Positions 33,552 to 43,670 of a stretch of 62,527 nucleotides of DNA are shown here, one piece after another. This DNA comes from Gammaproteobacteria bacterium (GTDB lineage Bacteria; Pseudomonadota; Gammaproteobacteria; Steroidobacterales; GCA-2729495). The stretch lies in contig JAJRUG010000101.1 of the NCBI GenBank assembly GCA_024277915.1, positions 1 to 62,527 of the forward strand, written 5' to 3'. Position 1 is the stretch's first letter. Each line of letters starts with the position of its first letter. Below the pieces are notes generated by a model that was given only the letters and a program-made list of their open reading frames with translations, made no database searches and was not told the origin of the DNA. A program made the position numbers and the translations under genes.

Positions 33552-36140
33552 CTAACGAACCACTATTTGCCAGGTATTTTCCGGTTGCAGGTATTTCCGA
33601 GCGACACGCTGGATGTCATCAACTGTTACGGCAGCAAGCTTCACCAGCAGGTCACTGTCGTAGTTGATGTCACCGTAAAAATATAGTGAATGTGCCGCGT
33701 AGTATCCCTGATTTGCACTGGACAGTCGCTGGAACGCCATTCTGCCCAGGTGCTTGTTGATCAACCTGTCCAGGTTGTCCTGATCCGTGTTGTTCAGGTA
33801 GTCGGCAGAGAACAGCTTCTCCATCTGCGGCAACAGTATCTCGATATTCTCCGGCCTTGTGCCCATGTTGAGATACGCCATTACCCGGTTACCATGAATC
33901 TCCATGCCGACACTCATACGATAGGCCAGGCCCTGTTTCTCGCGGACATCGAATACTATCTGGTCACGCATCATCAGTGACAGTACCTGCAGCGGCGCTA
34001 CATCATCAGGCTCAAGGTCCTTTGTGTATCCCCAGAACAGGTATGACTGTTTTCCGCCACCTTCCAGAGACAGGGAAACCGGTGCATCGATCGAATTAAG
34101 CTGCAGGTCGTCAACCAGAAAAGACTCGGATGATGGTGCGCTGTCAGACTGAATGGTTTCATCAAAGACCCGGATCACTTCATCTGCACTCTGTGGTGAC
34201 ACTACCGAGTAAATAATATTTTCAGCAGCCAGATAACGTGCGCCAAACTCCTGCAATGCCTCAAAAGTCGGTGCCTGTTCTGAAATCTCGTATGTTCTGG
34301 GCGCATACACCTGCTCCTTGTAGGTGCTGGTAAACAGCGCCTGTGCTTTCTCGCCGCCCATCGAGAATTTACTGCGCTTCAGTGCCTGCATGGATTTCTC
34401 GAATGCGGCTTTGGTGGGTTTGAAATCCTGAATCTGGCTCACCAGGAGTTGCAGCGCGTCAGGCACATCGATAGCGATGGCTTCCGCCCTGATGTAGCCG
34501 AAATCCCGGTGCATGTAGATGTCATCCATGGGCAGGAAGGCATAGTCGTTGGCCTTGATTTTTACTCCATATCGGCTGGCCGGTTCCTGGCTGAAAAACT
34601 CCTTGAGTTGTGTGCCAAGCATGTCGTGCAATACCCAGGCGATATCCTTGCCATAGCGCGATTCCAGTGCTGATTTATGCTTGACCAGGACATGCAGTGC
34701 CAGCAGCTTTCCATCCGGAGTTTGTTTGACCGTCAGCGACAGGCCGGTATCAGGATTCTGGTGGAGCGTTGTGCCGGAAGCTTCCTGCTGGCCAGAATGA
34801 GCAGGAGCCGGGTTGGGCTGCTGTACCACGACAACAGGATGATCAAGCCGGGTAGCATTCACGGCAGCTACTTCTGCCGTAAGGTCTTTCTGATGGAACT
34901 CTTCCAGTACGTCATCAATCCCGGAGGTCGCAAAGGTCTGTGAATTCATGATTCCGAACATGTGCGGCTTCTCGATGTTCAGCAGAAACCCAAGCCTGTT
35001 TCTGGTTGCGAGGGCGGCCGCCTCTTTGCCGGTGATTTTGAACCGGCTCCGGGATAGCTGATCCTGTAACCAGGCGCCGATATCTTCCAGACGGGTATCG
35101 TCCTCCAGTGTGACATCGACCTTCAGATAACTTTGCACGGGTGAGGGCAGAGCAGAAATCACTACAGTGCGCACAGCTTTCGGGAACTTGCCATCCAGTT
35201 CTTCACGAAGCTTGTCTTGCACCGGCTTTGCAGCCTCGGTTAGCACAGAAAAATAGTCTCCGGACAGCTTGCCATCCAGTTTGTAGATAAGCTGCAAACG
35301 GGTTTTGTCACCACCATAGAACCTGTTATTAAGAGGAGCCGGCGCAATACCGCTGCGCAACGACTGCATGCCTGTACGCCAGTTTTCATTGTCCTCGTAC
35401 ATAACTTTCCCTGGTTTCGCCTTGCCGTAGTACTGCTCGGCGAGCTTGAGCATTTCTGCAGAGTCGAAATTGCCGACAATGCTGAGGATCATGTTGTTCG
35501 GGACATAAAAGTTCTCGTAGTACGCGACTACAGTTTCCAGCTCATTGGTCTTGATGGTCTCGTATGTGCCTAATGTCGGCAGTGACAATGCGTGACCAGG
35601 GTAAAGAACAGAAAGCAGGTTTCTCTCGAGCTGGGAGGGTGCCTTGTTGATCGATATGGCGATCTCTTCAAGGACGATCCCCTTCTCTTTCTCGTACTTT
35701 TCGGCGGGCATGATGGAGTTGAATAACATATCGGCCTGCAGCTCCATGCCCTGCTCAATCTTGTCAGCCGGAGTGACCATCATGTAATTGGTCGAGAAGT
35801 AGCCGGTATTGGCGTTGTTGTAGGCGCCAATCTTGTCTACATCCTCATAGAGCTGTTTCTGGGTGCGGCTCGTCGTACCATTGAACAGCAGGTGTTCGAG
35901 CATGTGACTCATGCCGCTGGTCGAAAAATTCTCGTAGGCGGAACCCACCTTGACGGCTACGTTTACACCGGTCATCGGTAGTGCCTTGTTTTCGATCAGC
36001 ACCACTTCAAGGCCGTTATCGAGCTGATGAACTGATACACCGGCTGGTAATGGAATGACTTGCTGCGTTGTCGAACTGGCACCTGCACCAAAAGTGACGG
36101 AAGTCAGCATTATCAGCAGCAGTATGGGTGTTTTTTTCAT
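33552..36140 (-). CDS. M16 family zinc metallopeptidase
   Basis: 862 residues with a signal peptide ('LLLIMLTSVTFGAGA'), so periplasmic or envelope-attached. The inverted zinc motif HMLEH is at residues 79-83, with the distal Glu in 'EEIAI'. Two M16 pairs are expected: N-terminal active half to ~470 and an inactive C-terminal half. The 'LRSGIAPAPLNNRFYGGDKTRLQLIYKL' middle region is family-like. M16 proteins of this length degrade peptides in the periplasm. Nearest upstream gene is ubiB, 85 bases away on the same strand. Confidence 0.9.
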   Translation of the reverse strand: MKKTPILLLIMLTSVTFGAGASSTTQQVIPLPAGVSVHQLDNGLEVVLIENKALPMTGVNVAVKVGSAYENFSTSGMSHMLEHLLFNGTTSRTQKQLYEDVDKIGAYNNANTGYFSTNYMMVTPADKIEQGMELQADMLFNSIMPAEKYEKEKGIVLEEIAISINKAPSQLERNLLSVLYPGHALSLPTLGTYETIKTNELETVVAYYENFYVPNNMILSIVGNFDSAEMLKLAEQYYGKAKPGKVMYEDNENWRTGMQSLRSGIAPAPLNNRFYGGDKTRLQLIYKLDGKLSGDYFSVLTEAAKPVQDKLREELDGKFPKAVRTVVISALPSPVQSYLKVDVTLEDDTRLEDIGAWLQDQLSRSRFKITGKEAAALATRNRLGFLLNIEKPHMFGIMNSQTFATSGIDDVLEEFHQKDLTAEVAAVNATRLDHPVVVVQQPNPAPAHSGQQEASGTTLHQNPDTGLSLTVKQTPDGKLLALHVLVKHKSALESRYGKDIAWVLHDMLGTQLKEFFSQEPASRYGVKIKANDYAFLPMDDIYMHRDFGYIRAEAIAIDVPDALQLLVSQIQDFKPTKAAFEKSMQALKRSKFSMGGEKAQALFTSTYKEQVYAPRTYEISEQAPTFEALQEFGARYLAAENIIYSVVSPQSADEVIRVFDETIQSDSAPSSESFLVDDLQLNSIDAPVSLSLEGGGKQSYLFWGYTKDLEPDDVAPLQVLSLMMRDQIVFDVREKQGLAYRMSVGMEIHGNRVMAYLNMGTRPENIEILLPQMEKLFSADYLNNTDQDNLDRLINKHLGRMAFQRLSSANQGYYAAHSLYFYGDINYDSDLLVKLAAVTVDDIQRVARKYLQPENTWQIVVR

Positions 36141-36225
36141 GATGGCAGTTCCCAGATGAGTGAAACCGGAATGGCTGCGCAGTTTAACTGCAGATATCCC
36201 GTTAGTGTAAGACTATCGGACTGAT

Positions 36226-37869
36226 CTACCGGCTGTCGCGTTGTCGCGGGCGGCCCATCCAGAGCATCAACAGCCCGGTCACTGCCATGATGCGTCCCAG
36301 CCATTGCGGCTCTGCAGCGAGACCGATCAGGATAGCGCCACTCAGGAGCACTGCTGCGCCCGACATTCCGGTGTAGCGCCGAATGCGGTGCGGGTAGTCA
36401 TCCTCTGGTTTGGCGGGCGCACCGCTTTTTGGCGGTTCCAGCACCTGACCCACGAGTCGTCGTGCGGCAGCGGGCAAGTGCTGCATTACATAGCGGACAT
36501 CCGGCAGGTCGGCACGCACACGCTTGGCGGTCGCAACGGGCCCGGACTGCTCCGTCATCCATCGTTTCAGTACCGGCTGTGCTGTTTCCCACAGATCCAG
36601 CTCAGGATACATTTCCCTGCCCAGGCCCTCGATATTGACCAGGGTCTTTTGCAACAGCATCAGCTGCGGCTGGATCCGGACATCGAACTGCCGGGCGGCT
36701 TTGAACAACTGCAGCAGCACGTTACCAAAGGAAATATCCTTGAGCGGCTTGTTGAAAATTGGCTCACACACAGTCCGTACTGCCGATTCCAGTTCTGCTA
36801 CCCGGGTATCGGGGGGCACCCAGCCCGAATCCACATGCAAGCGTGCGACCCTGTTGTAGTCCCGTTCAAAGAAGGCCAGGAAGTTTTCAGCCAGATAGCG
36901 GCGGTCCTTGTCATCCAGCGTTCCTACAATGCCAAAGTCAATTGCTGCGTAGCGTGGGTTATCCGGGTCACTCACATCAACAAAAATATTGCCGGGGTGC
37001 ATATCGGCATGAAAAAAATTGTCGCGGAACACCTGGGTGAAAAATATTTCCACGCCATTCTCGGCCAGCAAGGGAATATTGGTGCCGGCATCGCGCAGTG
37101 CATCCATATCACTGATTGGAATGCCCTCAATGAATTCCATCACCATCGCATCAGGCCTGCAGAAGTCCCAATAGACTTCGGGGACGTATATCTGATTGGA
37201 TCCACTGAAATTGCGGCGCAGTTGTGCGGCGTTGGCGGCTTCACGCATCAGGTCCAGTTCATTGAGAACGGTCATTTCGTATTCTTCAACCAGTTCTACA
37301 GGCCGCAGGCGCCAGCCGTCACTCCAGTAGCGATAGGCGAGTTTCGCAATCGCGTACATGACTTCCAGATCCCGCTCGATATGCTCCCTGACATTCGGCC
37401 GCAGGATCTTGACGACGACGTCTTCGCCGCTGTGCAATCGGGCCCTGTGCACCTGTGCGATTGATGCTGCAGCAAGTGCTTCAGGTTGAAACCCTGCAAA
37501 AACTTCTTCAGCGGGGCGCTTATATGCCTGGGCAACGATCTCAAGTGCCTGCTCGCTGGAAAATGGCGGGACTTTATCCTGCAATTTGGCAAGCTCAATC
37601 CCGATATCGGGCGGTAGCAAATCCTGCCGGGTTGACAGTGACTGGCCGAATTTTACGAAGATCGGCCCAAGCTCCTCGAGTGCTTCACGAATCCGCACGC
37701 CACGAGGCTTGCTTCTCTCGCTTCGCGAAAACCAGACAGCTGGTGACAGGTAGAAAAGGTACTTGAGCGGACGATACAGGTGTGTCGATGAGATAAATTC
37801 ATCCAGACCATGGCGTACCAGCACTCGCTGGATTGTGAGCAGCCTTAGCAGTAAACGGATTCTTTTCAT
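36226..37869 (-). CDS. ubiB: Ubiquinone biosynthesis protein UbiB (ABC1/ADCK kinase-like)
   Basis: 547 residues. The UbiB signature KxGQ is in 'FVKFGQSLSTRQDLLPPDI', ATP-binding Ala-rich loop 'AAASIAQVHRA', catalytic 'HADMHPGN' and 'AIDFGIVG'. C-terminal two TM segments (about residues 500-540: 'GAAVLLSGAILIGLA' and 'IMAVTGLLMLWMG'). Atypical kinase-like ATPase on the inner membrane needed for coenzyme Q synthesis. Start overlaps the ubiJ stop (ATGA), giving ubiE-ubiJ-ubiB in one transcript, the usual order. Confidence 0.95.
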   Translation of the reverse strand: MKRIRLLLRLLTIQRVLVRHGLDEFISSTHLYRPLKYLFYLSPAVWFSRSERSKPRGVRIREALEELGPIFVKFGQSLSTRQDLLPPDIGIELAKLQDKVPPFSSEQALEIVAQAYKRPAEEVFAGFQPEALAAASIAQVHRARLHSGEDVVVKILRPNVREHIERDLEVMYAIAKLAYRYWSDGWRLRPVELVEEYEMTVLNELDLMREAANAAQLRRNFSGSNQIYVPEVYWDFCRPDAMVMEFIEGIPISDMDALRDAGTNIPLLAENGVEIFFTQVFRDNFFHADMHPGNIFVDVSDPDNPRYAAIDFGIVGTLDDKDRRYLAENFLAFFERDYNRVARLHVDSGWVPPDTRVAELESAVRTVCEPIFNKPLKDISFGNVLLQLFKAARQFDVRIQPQLMLLQKTLVNIEGLGREMYPELDLWETAQPVLKRWMTEQSGPVATAKRVRADLPDVRYVMQHLPAAARRLVGQVLEPPKSGAPAKPEDDYPHRIRRYTGMSGAAVLLSGAILIGLAAEPQWLGRIMAVTGLLMLWMGRPRQRDSR

Positions 37870-38477
37870 TTGGCCCGTTTTTCTGCCTTCAGCTGGTTTA
37901 ATCGTGCCTCAGCCCGCGCTACGGCATTGCTCAGCTCATCGACTTCTTCGTAAAATGCTTCCGCTTCAGCACGAGTCGGTGTTTTCTCGCCGCCTTTATG
38001 AAGAAATTCGCCGAATTGTTGCTCAAAAACGGATCGGGTCTTGCGTGACTGATCAGCAAATAGCCGCATGAAGTCACCAATCCTGAAAGCTGCAGCATCC
38101 CCTACCCAGTGTGATAATTCCTCTTCAAGATCAGGCCGGGCCTGATACAAAAGCTCGCTAAATCGGGTAGCGATTTCAATATCGCCGGAAAGTTGTACTG
38201 CCCCGCTTTTCAGGACTGCTGCCGGATCATCGCCCAGCAGTTTAAGCATTCCGGAAATGCCGCCGGAGATCGTCGCATCCGCCGTATCAGCCCGGCCTGG
38301 CGTTATGGTCAAACACTCGTCTGCTGCAGAGAGGTAACAATCGAGAGCAAGGCCTTCAACAGAGAGATTGATCACACGGCCATCCAGTGCCGAACAAAGT
38401 GCAACAGCAGTACTCGATTGTCCGAGACTACGATTGAGCATTGCCTCGACAGGCTGTAAAAGGGCTTTGGTGATCAC
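37866..38477 (-). CDS. ubiJ: Ubiquinone biosynthesis accessory factor UbiJ
   Basis: 203 residues with an N-terminal SCP2-like lipid-binding domain ('GRVINLSVEGLALDCYLSA', 'ATISGGISGMLKLLGDDP', 'VQLSGDIEIATRFSELL') and a C-terminal charged coiled coil ('AEAFYEEVDELSNAVARAEARLNQLKAEKR' region). UbiJ binds UbiK and organises the Ubi complex; a ubiK gene is present at 51891. Located between ubiE and ubiB, with a 6-base gap after ubiE. Confidence 0.93.
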   Translation of the reverse strand: MITKALLQPVEAMLNRSLGQSSTAVALCSALDGRVINLSVEGLALDCYLSAADECLTITPGRADTADATISGGISGMLKLLGDDPAAVLKSGAVQLSGDIEIATRFSELLYQARPDLEEELSHWVGDAAAFRIGDFMRLFADQSRKTRSVFEQQFGEFLHKGGEKTPTRAEAEAFYEEVDELSNAVARAEARLNQLKAEKRAK

Positions 38478-38483
38478 TGGGAA

Positions 38484-39254
38484 CTAATACTTGTATCCAA
38501 TATGAAGCGCGACGATGCCACCGCTGAGGTTATGATACCTGCTGTCCTCAAGGCCTGCTTCGTTCATCAACCCCAGCATGGCTTCCTGATCCGGGTGCAT
38601 ACGAATAGATTCAGCCAGGTAGCGATAGCTGTCTGCATCATCTGCCACGATTCCGCCCAGCATCGGGAGGATCTTGAAAGAGTACAGGTCATATAACGGC
38701 GTGATGGCATCCATAACCGGCTTGGAAAACTCCAGCACCAGCAGTCTGCCGCCCGGTTTCAGGGCAGCTCTCATGGATTTCAATGCTGCCGGTTTATCGG
38801 TGACGTTGCGTAGCCCGAAAGCGATGGTAATACAGTGAAAACTATCATCCTTGAAGGGCAGCTTTTCCGCGTTGACCTGCACCATTGCGATGTTGCCGAT
38901 AATGCCGCGATCAATCAGCCGCCGCCGACCCTGGGCAAGCATAGAAGCATTGATATCGGTCAGAAAAACACACCCTTTGGGCCCGACCTGCCGGCTCATC
39001 CCGGCAGTCATGTCACCGGTACCGCCGGCCACATCCAGTGCCAGCTGACCGGGGCGCAAACCTGTCTGCCCCAGTGCAAATCGCTTCCACAGTCGGTGCA
39101 TCCCCATCGACATCAGGTTGTTCATCAGGTCATATTTAGGTGCGACAGACTCAAAGACATCGCGAACCCGGCCGGCTTTTTCGGCAACAGAAACTGTTTC
39201 ATACCCGAAATGGGTCGAATCTGCTGATTGCCCGGCCGACTTATCGTTCACCAC
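38484..39254 (-). CDS. ubiE: Ubiquinone/menaquinone C-methyltransferase
   Basis: 256 residues, SAM-dependent methyltransferase acting on demethylmenaquinone and 2-polyprenyl-6-methoxy-benzoquinol. '[25 protein letters not shown]' family N-terminus in pieces, SAM-binding '[11 protein letters not shown]', 'DINASML', '[10 protein letters not shown]' and C-terminal '[15 protein letters not shown]' are visible. Starts eight bases after the hslU stop, so it may be read from the same mRNA. The start (ATG 39254) leaves a ~20-residue N-terminal extension before the conserved '[10 protein letters not shown]'. Confidence 0.96.
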   Translation of the reverse strand: MVNDKSAGQSADSTHFGYETVSVAEKAGRVRDVFESVAPKYDLMNNLMSMGMHRLWKRFALGQTGLRPGQLALDVAGGTGDMTAGMSRQVGPKGCVFLTDINASMLAQGRRRLIDRGIIGNIAMVQVNAEKLPFKDDSFHCITIAFGLRNVTDKPAALKSMRAALKPGGRLLVLEFSKPVMDAITPLYDLYSFKILPMLGGIVADDADSYRYLAESIRMHPDQEAMLGLMNEAGLEDSRYHNLSGGIVALHIGYKY

Positions 39255-39262
39255 GATACCTG

Positions 39263-40591
39263 CTACAGGATATAACGACTGAGGTCTTCGTCCTTGAGGA
39301 GTTCACCCAAATGCTCATCCACATACCCTGCATCCACAGTGACTGATTGTCCACTGCTATCAGACGCCTCAAACGAGATGGTGTCCAGTAATCGCTCAAG
39401 AACCGTATGCAGACGGCGGGCCCCGATATTCTCGGTTTGCCCGTTCACCCGGAAGGCAATCTCGGCAATACACTTGATACCTGATTCATCGAAATTCAGT
39501 GCCACGCCTTCGGTGGACATCAGCGCTGAATACTGTTCACTTAGCGAGGCATCCGGCTCTGTCAGGATACGAATGAAATCAGCGGTTGTCAGCGCATCCA
39601 GCTCTACCCGTATTGGAAATCGCCCCTGCAATTCCGGGATCAGGTCCGACGGTTTCGCTGCATGGAACGCACCCGATGCGATAAACAGAATGTGATCTGT
39701 CTTGACCATGCCGTACTTGGTGCTGACTGTGCATCCTTCGACCAGGGGCAAAAGATCGCGTTGCACGCCCTCTCTGGATACATCGGCAGTAGCTGTGCTG
39801 GTACTCCGCGCTACCTTGTCCATTTCGTCAATGAACACAATGCCGTGTTGTTCTACATTTTCCAGCGCCGTCAGCTTGATTTCATCCTCATCAATCAGCC
39901 GTGCCGCCTGCTCCTCAACCAGCAGCTTGAAGGCATCCTTGATTCTCAGCTTCCGCTTGCGTTTCTTTGTGCCCGCCAGATTCTGGAACATCCCCTGCAA
40001 CTGACTGGTCATTTCCTCCATCCCGGGAGGCGCCATGATTTCCACACCAACAGAAGCTACCTGCGCCTCAATTTCTATTTCCTTGTCATCAAGATCACCT
40101 TCACGCAGCTTCTTCCGAAACTTCTGCCGGGTGTCAGAGTCAGGCTGGTCCGATTCAACCCCGGGCTCCGTCGCAGCAGGTGGCAACAGAATATCCAGAA
40201 TACGATCCTCCGCCGCATCCTCAGCCCGGTGCTGCACCTTCTCCATTTCTGTCTCGCGCGTCAGCTTGACCGCCGCATCCATAAGGTCCCGAATAATGCT
40301 ATCGACTTCTCTGCCAACATATCCAACCTCGGTAAACTTGGTTGCCTCAACCTTGATAAAGGGTGCTTTCGCCAATCTCGCCAGCCGCCGCGCAATTTCA
40401 GTTTTACCAACCCCTGTCGGCCCCATCATCAGAATATTCTTCGGCGTGATCTCGTTACGCAGCTCTTCATCAACCTGCATCCGTCGCCAGCGATTCCGCA
40501 GCGCAATCGCCACTGCCCGCTTCGCCTGATTCTGCCCGATAATATGCTTGTCCAGTTCCTGAACAATTTCCCGTGGTGTCATCTGTGACAT
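39263..40591 (-). CDS. hslU: ATP-dependent protease ATPase subunit HslU
   Basis: 442 residues, AAA+ unfoldase of the HslVU protease. '[17 protein letters not shown]' N-terminus, Walker A 'GPTGVGKTE', pore loop 'GYVGR', I-domain between about residues 110 and 240, Walker B '[10 protein letters not shown]', sensor '[10 protein letters not shown]', and the C-terminal ending 'DLSRYIL', which inserts into HslV. Fourteen bases after hslV. Often heat-shock induced; no sigma-32 box was identified here. Confidence 0.97.
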   Translation of the reverse strand: MSQMTPREIVQELDKHIIGQNQAKRAVAIALRNRWRRMQVDEELRNEITPKNILMMGPTGVGKTEIARRLARLAKAPFIKVEATKFTEVGYVGREVDSIIRDLMDAAVKLTRETEMEKVQHRAEDAAEDRILDILLPPAATEPGVESDQPDSDTRQKFRKKLREGDLDDKEIEIEAQVASVGVEIMAPPGMEEMTSQLQGMFQNLAGTKKRKRKLRIKDAFKLLVEEQAARLIDEDEIKLTALENVEQHGIVFIDEMDKVARSTSTATADVSREGVQRDLLPLVEGCTVSTKYGMVKTDHILFIASGAFHAAKPSDLIPELQGRFPIRVELDALTTADFIRILTEPDASLSEQYSALMSTEGVALNFDESGIKCIAEIAFRVNGQTENIGARRLHTVLERLLDTISFEASDSSGQSVTVDAGYVDEHLGELLKDEDLSRYIL

Positions 40592-40605
40592 CTCTTCTAA
40601 AACCC

Positions 40606-41142
40606 CTAATCCTCTAAAGTCTCAACAACAATGCTCTCATTCGTGTATACACAAATCCCCGCCGCAATCCGCAAGGCCTTCTCAACAATTTCCGGAGCCG
40701 ACAGATCAGTGTTATCCAGCAAGGCACGAGTCGCCGCCTGGGCAAATGGCCCACCCGACCCGATCGCCATCAGATCATCTTCCGGCTGAATCACGTCACC
40801 ATTGCCGGAAATAATCAGCGAGCTTTCCTTGTCTGCTACTAACAGCAGTGCTTCCAGCCGCCGCAGCCGCCGGTCTGTGCGCCAGTCTTTCGCCAGTTCA
40901 ATCGCCGCCCGGCTGAGATTGCCATATTGCTCAAGCTTTGCTTCAAACAGCTCAAACAGCGTAAAAGCATCAGCCGTACCCCCGGCAAAGCCGGCGATTA
41001 TACGACCCTCGGCCAGGGGTCTTACTTTGCGGGCATTTCCTTTGACAATGGTGTTACCCATCGAGACCTGTCCATCGCCGGCAATCGCGACAATACCGTT
41101 CCGTCGGACAGAAACGATCGTAGTGCCTCTGAATTGTTCCAT
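40606..41142 (-). CDS. hslV: ATP-dependent protease peptidase subunit HslV
   Basis: 178 residues. N-terminal threonine peptidase: the propeptide MEQFRG would be removed to expose Thr7-Thr8 in '[11 protein letters not shown]'. '[11 protein letters not shown]', 'RKVRPL', '[17 protein letters not shown]' in pieces and '[16 protein letters not shown]'-like '[13 protein letters not shown]' follow. Forms the 12-mer proteolytic core with HslU. xerC lies upstream with a 21-base gap on the same strand. Confidence 0.97.
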   Translation of the reverse strand: MEQFRGTTIVSVRRNGIVAIAGDGQVSMGNTIVKGNARKVRPLAEGRIIAGFAGGTADAFTLFELFEAKLEQYGNLSRAAIELAKDWRTDRRLRRLEALLLVADKESSLIISGNGDVIQPEDDLMAIGSGGPFAQAATRALLDNTDLSAPEIVEKALRIAAGICVYTNESIVVETLED

Positions 41143-41163
41143 AGTCTGAATTCTCTATCTGTG

Positions 41164-42069
41164 CTATTTGTTTTGTTTTCGGGCTCTCGGGTGAGCCTTA
41201 TCGTATATCTGGGCTAGATGCTGAAAATCAAGGTGTGTATAGATTTGAGTGGTGCTGATATCCGAGTGCCCAAGCAATTCCTGCACGCCGCGCAGGTCGC
41301 TACCCGACTCAAGCAGATGGGTGGCAAAGCTGTGACGAAACAAATGAGGGTAGACGCGCTGGCCGATACCGGATTTGATAGCCCAATGCCTGACGCGTGC
41401 CTGAACCGAGCGTGGACTGATCCGTTTTCCTCGCACCCCGACGAATAAAGCAGTCTGGTCGGTGGCGGCCAGGGCGCCGCGTTGTTTCAGCCAGCTTCGT
41501 ATCGCCTTCCGTGCCAAACGTCCTACTGGCACAATGCGGGTTTTATTGCCCTTGCCGGTTACCCTGACAGTGCCGTCCGTAAGGTCAACATCATCCGGGT
41601 TCAGACTGACCAGCTCCGCCAGCCGTAATCCCGATGAATACAGCAGTTCCATCATCGCTCTGTCCCGGGTGGTCACCGGATCGTCACCAGGCATCTTCAG
41701 CAGGTGTGCCATCTGATCAACATCCAGTGTATTCGGTAGTGGTCGACGGGACCTGGGTGCGGTGACATTGTCCGCCGGGTTATGGCTGATCAGGCGTTCC
41801 CTGATCATGTAATTCATGAAACTGCGACTACCGGATAGCCGTCTCTGGATGCTACTCGGCCTCAGCCCCGAAGCATGTAGCCTGGCGGCAAACCCGCGCA
41901 GGTTATGGGCTTGCAGGTCTGCCCACTGCTCTACCCCCTGCTGGTCACAATACTCTGCAAGACAGACAAGATCCCGCCGGTATCCAGTGAGAGTGTGGGG
42001 CGAAAAGCGGCGCTCAAGCCTCAGGTGATCAAGGAATTGCTCGACGTGCTGCCACTCGCCGGATTGCAT
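41164..42069 (-). CDS. xerC: Tyrosine recombinase XerC
   Basis: 301 residues, chromosome dimer resolution recombinase acting at dif with XerD. N-terminal SAM-like domain (residues ~5-90), catalytic domain with Arg in 'YSSGLRLAELVSL', Lys in 'VTGKGNKTRIVP', His-x-x-Arg in 'HLFRHSFATHLL', His in 'LLGHSDISTTQIYTH' and the nucleophilic Tyr in the same stretch. Placed after DUF484 and before hslV, the arrangement seen in Pseudomonas and Xanthomonas relatives, which supports XerC rather than a phage integrase. Confidence 0.95.
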   Translation of the reverse strand: MQSGEWQHVEQFLDHLRLERRFSPHTLTGYRRDLVCLAEYCDQQGVEQWADLQAHNLRGFAARLHASGLRPSSIQRRLSGSRSFMNYMIRERLISHNPADNVTAPRSRRPLPNTLDVDQMAHLLKMPGDDPVTTRDRAMMELLYSSGLRLAELVSLNPDDVDLTDGTVRVTGKGNKTRIVPVGRLARKAIRSWLKQRGALAATDQTALFVGVRGKRISPRSVQARVRHWAIKSGIGQRVYPHLFRHSFATHLLESGSDLRGVQELLGHSDISTTQIYTHLDFQHLAQIYDKAHPRARKQNK

Positions 42070-42083
42070 TATTGGGTTTCCGT

Positions 42084-42788
42084 CTAGAAATTTTTCAGCG
42101 CACAGCCAATCAGTTCTCCGAGCCGTGTCAGAAAATCGATGCTTTTCCCGGGGTGAAAATGATCTGCGTCATGGCTGCCGACGGCCAGAAAACCAACCTC
42201 TGCTTTTCTGCCGAGCGGCACCAGGGCGACAGAACCGATTTCAATATTGTCAGCGCTAAATAAAAATTCTCGCTGCGCATCTCGTACTCGTCCGCAACGT
42301 GGTGTATCGGTTTGCAGAAATGTTTTGAAAGGCCCAATAGCCGGATCGTCCCGGGGGATAATGCGCAGAAAGCGCCCCGCAATATTGTTGATATCGGGCA
42401 CGCTGTCGAACAAAACCAGCACAGGCTGATCAGCACCAAATGCTGTTCGTAGCTGCCCTTCAACAATCTCCAGCACATTTTCACGTGATCTGGCTTTTAG
42501 CAGCAACAGCGCCAGCTTATGAATATTACCGGCCAGATCATCATTGCTGCGCGCAACATCAACAAACTCACGCAGTTTGCGCTCCAGCTTCAGATTCTGC
42601 TGTCTTAGTACCGATACCTGCCGTTCGACCAGAGAGATCGCCGGGCCGCCGGTTCGGTGCGGTAGCTGGAGATCCGAAAGAAGTGCCAGATGATTTTCGA
42701 AAAAATCCGGATGAGCGAGAAGATACCCGGTGACAGATTCTTCAGAAACTTCTTCTATTTCACTGTGTTGCTGCTTGAGTATGCTCAT
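42084..42788 (-). CDS. DUF484 family GAF-like protein
   Basis: 234 residues. N-terminal coiled-coil region ('VSVLRQQNLKLERKLREFV') after the typical opening 'VTGYLLAHPDFFENH'. The C-terminal half is GAF-like ('GSVALVPLGRKAEVGFLAVGSHD', 'HPGKSIDFLTRLGELI'). Its biochemical role is not known to me; the gene is nearly always between dapF and xerC in this class, as here. It overlaps the dapF stop by four bases. Confidence 0.9.
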   Translation of the reverse strand: MSILKQQHSEIEEVSEESVTGYLLAHPDFFENHLALLSDLQLPHRTGGPAISLVERQVSVLRQQNLKLERKLREFVDVARSNDDLAGNIHKLALLLLKARSRENVLEIVEGQLRTAFGADQPVLVLFDSVPDINNIAGRFLRIIPRDDPAIGPFKTFLQTDTPRCGRVRDAQREFLFSADNIEIGSVALVPLGRKAEVGFLAVGSHDADHFHPGKSIDFLTRLGELIGCALKNF

Positions 42789-43609
42789 ATATCGACTGTT
42801 CCCTCAAACACCGTGACGGCTTCCCCAGTCAGCCATACCGGTGTGCCGGCACCATTCCAACGGACAATTAGCTTGCCGCCCGGCATTTCTACAACAACCT
42901 GGCTGGCGAGTTGTTCAGACTTAATCCCGGTAACAACTGCCGCACAGGCTCCGGTTCCACAGCCCTGTGTTTCCCCCACGCCTCGTTCATATACCCGGAG
43001 GCGAATCAGGTCAGGGCTGACCCTTTGCATAAAACCGATGTTAGCACGGTTTGGAAACAGCTCGTGGTTTTCCAGAAGCGGGCCCAGTGTCGCCACCGGA
43101 GCTCTGGAAACGTCATCAACCTGTAGTACGGCATGGGGGTTTCCGATGGAGACAACCCTGAGCTCCACTTCGGTATCGTCAGCAGTTACCTGATAAGCGG
43201 GTTGCTGAACCGGCGCCTTGAAAGGAACGTAATCGGGTCTGAATTCGGGTACTCCCAGTTCGATCGAGACCTGGCCATCCGGGGTGACATGCGCCTGAGC
43301 GAGGCCTCCCTGATGCTCGAGCAGCAGCGATTGATCATCGCTATTGCTCAAATAGCGCGCAATACACCGGGCGCCATTGCCGCATTGCTCGGCAGGACTC
43401 CCGTCAGCATTAAAATTGCGATAAAAAATGTCAGCTTGCGGGTTTCTGGCGGGTTCCAGCCAAAGCAACTGATCAAACCCGATTCCGGTTCTGCGATCAG
43501 CCAGTCTGCGAATGATCTGCGGATCAGGTGGTTGCTTGTCCTGTGCGCGCACCACCAGGAAATCATTTCCCAGGCCATGCATTTTCGTAAAGGAGATCAT
43601 TGCGGGCAT
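42785..43609 (-). CDS. dapF: Diaminopimelate epimerase
   Basis: 274 residues. Converts LL- to meso-diaminopimelate for lysine and peptidoglycan. Both catalytic Cys are present: 'AEQCGNGARC' and 'TQGCGTGACA'. 'FTKMHGLGNDFLVV' at the N-terminus and 'GNPHAV' in the middle are canonical. First gene of the minus-strand block dapF-DUF484-xerC-hslVU-ubiEJB; a 61-base region separates it from the divergent parA and must hold promoters for both. Confidence 0.97.
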   Translation of the reverse strand: MPAMISFTKMHGLGNDFLVVRAQDKQPPDPQIIRRLADRRTGIGFDQLLWLEPARNPQADIFYRNFNADGSPAEQCGNGARCIARYLSNSDDQSLLLEHQGGLAQAHVTPDGQVSIELGVPEFRPDYVPFKAPVQQPAYQVTADDTEVELRVVSIGNPHAVLQVDDVSRAPVATLGPLLENHELFPNRANIGFMQRVSPDLIRLRVYERGVGETQGCGTGACAAVVTGIKSEQLASQVVVEMPGGKLIVRWNGAGTPVWLTGEAVTVFEGTVDI

Positions 43610-43670
43610 TGTATTTTGTTAAATTGGCAGCTAAATTTACTTCTTTGTTGCAAGGCAAGGGAACCGGATC

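Noticed and set aside
36241-37464. 407-codon plus-strand ORF opposite ubiB
   Set aside because: It is the antisense of a clear UbiB gene; its translation has no recognisable motifs and unusual His/Gln-rich composition.
39662-40588. 308-codon plus-strand ORF opposite hslU
   Set aside because: Antisense shadow of hslU, which has full family motifs.
41164-42069. Tyrosine recombinase considered as a phage or integron integrase
   Set aside because: Its length, motifs and dapF-DUF484-xerC-hslV context identify chromosomal XerC; no attC-like array is nearby.
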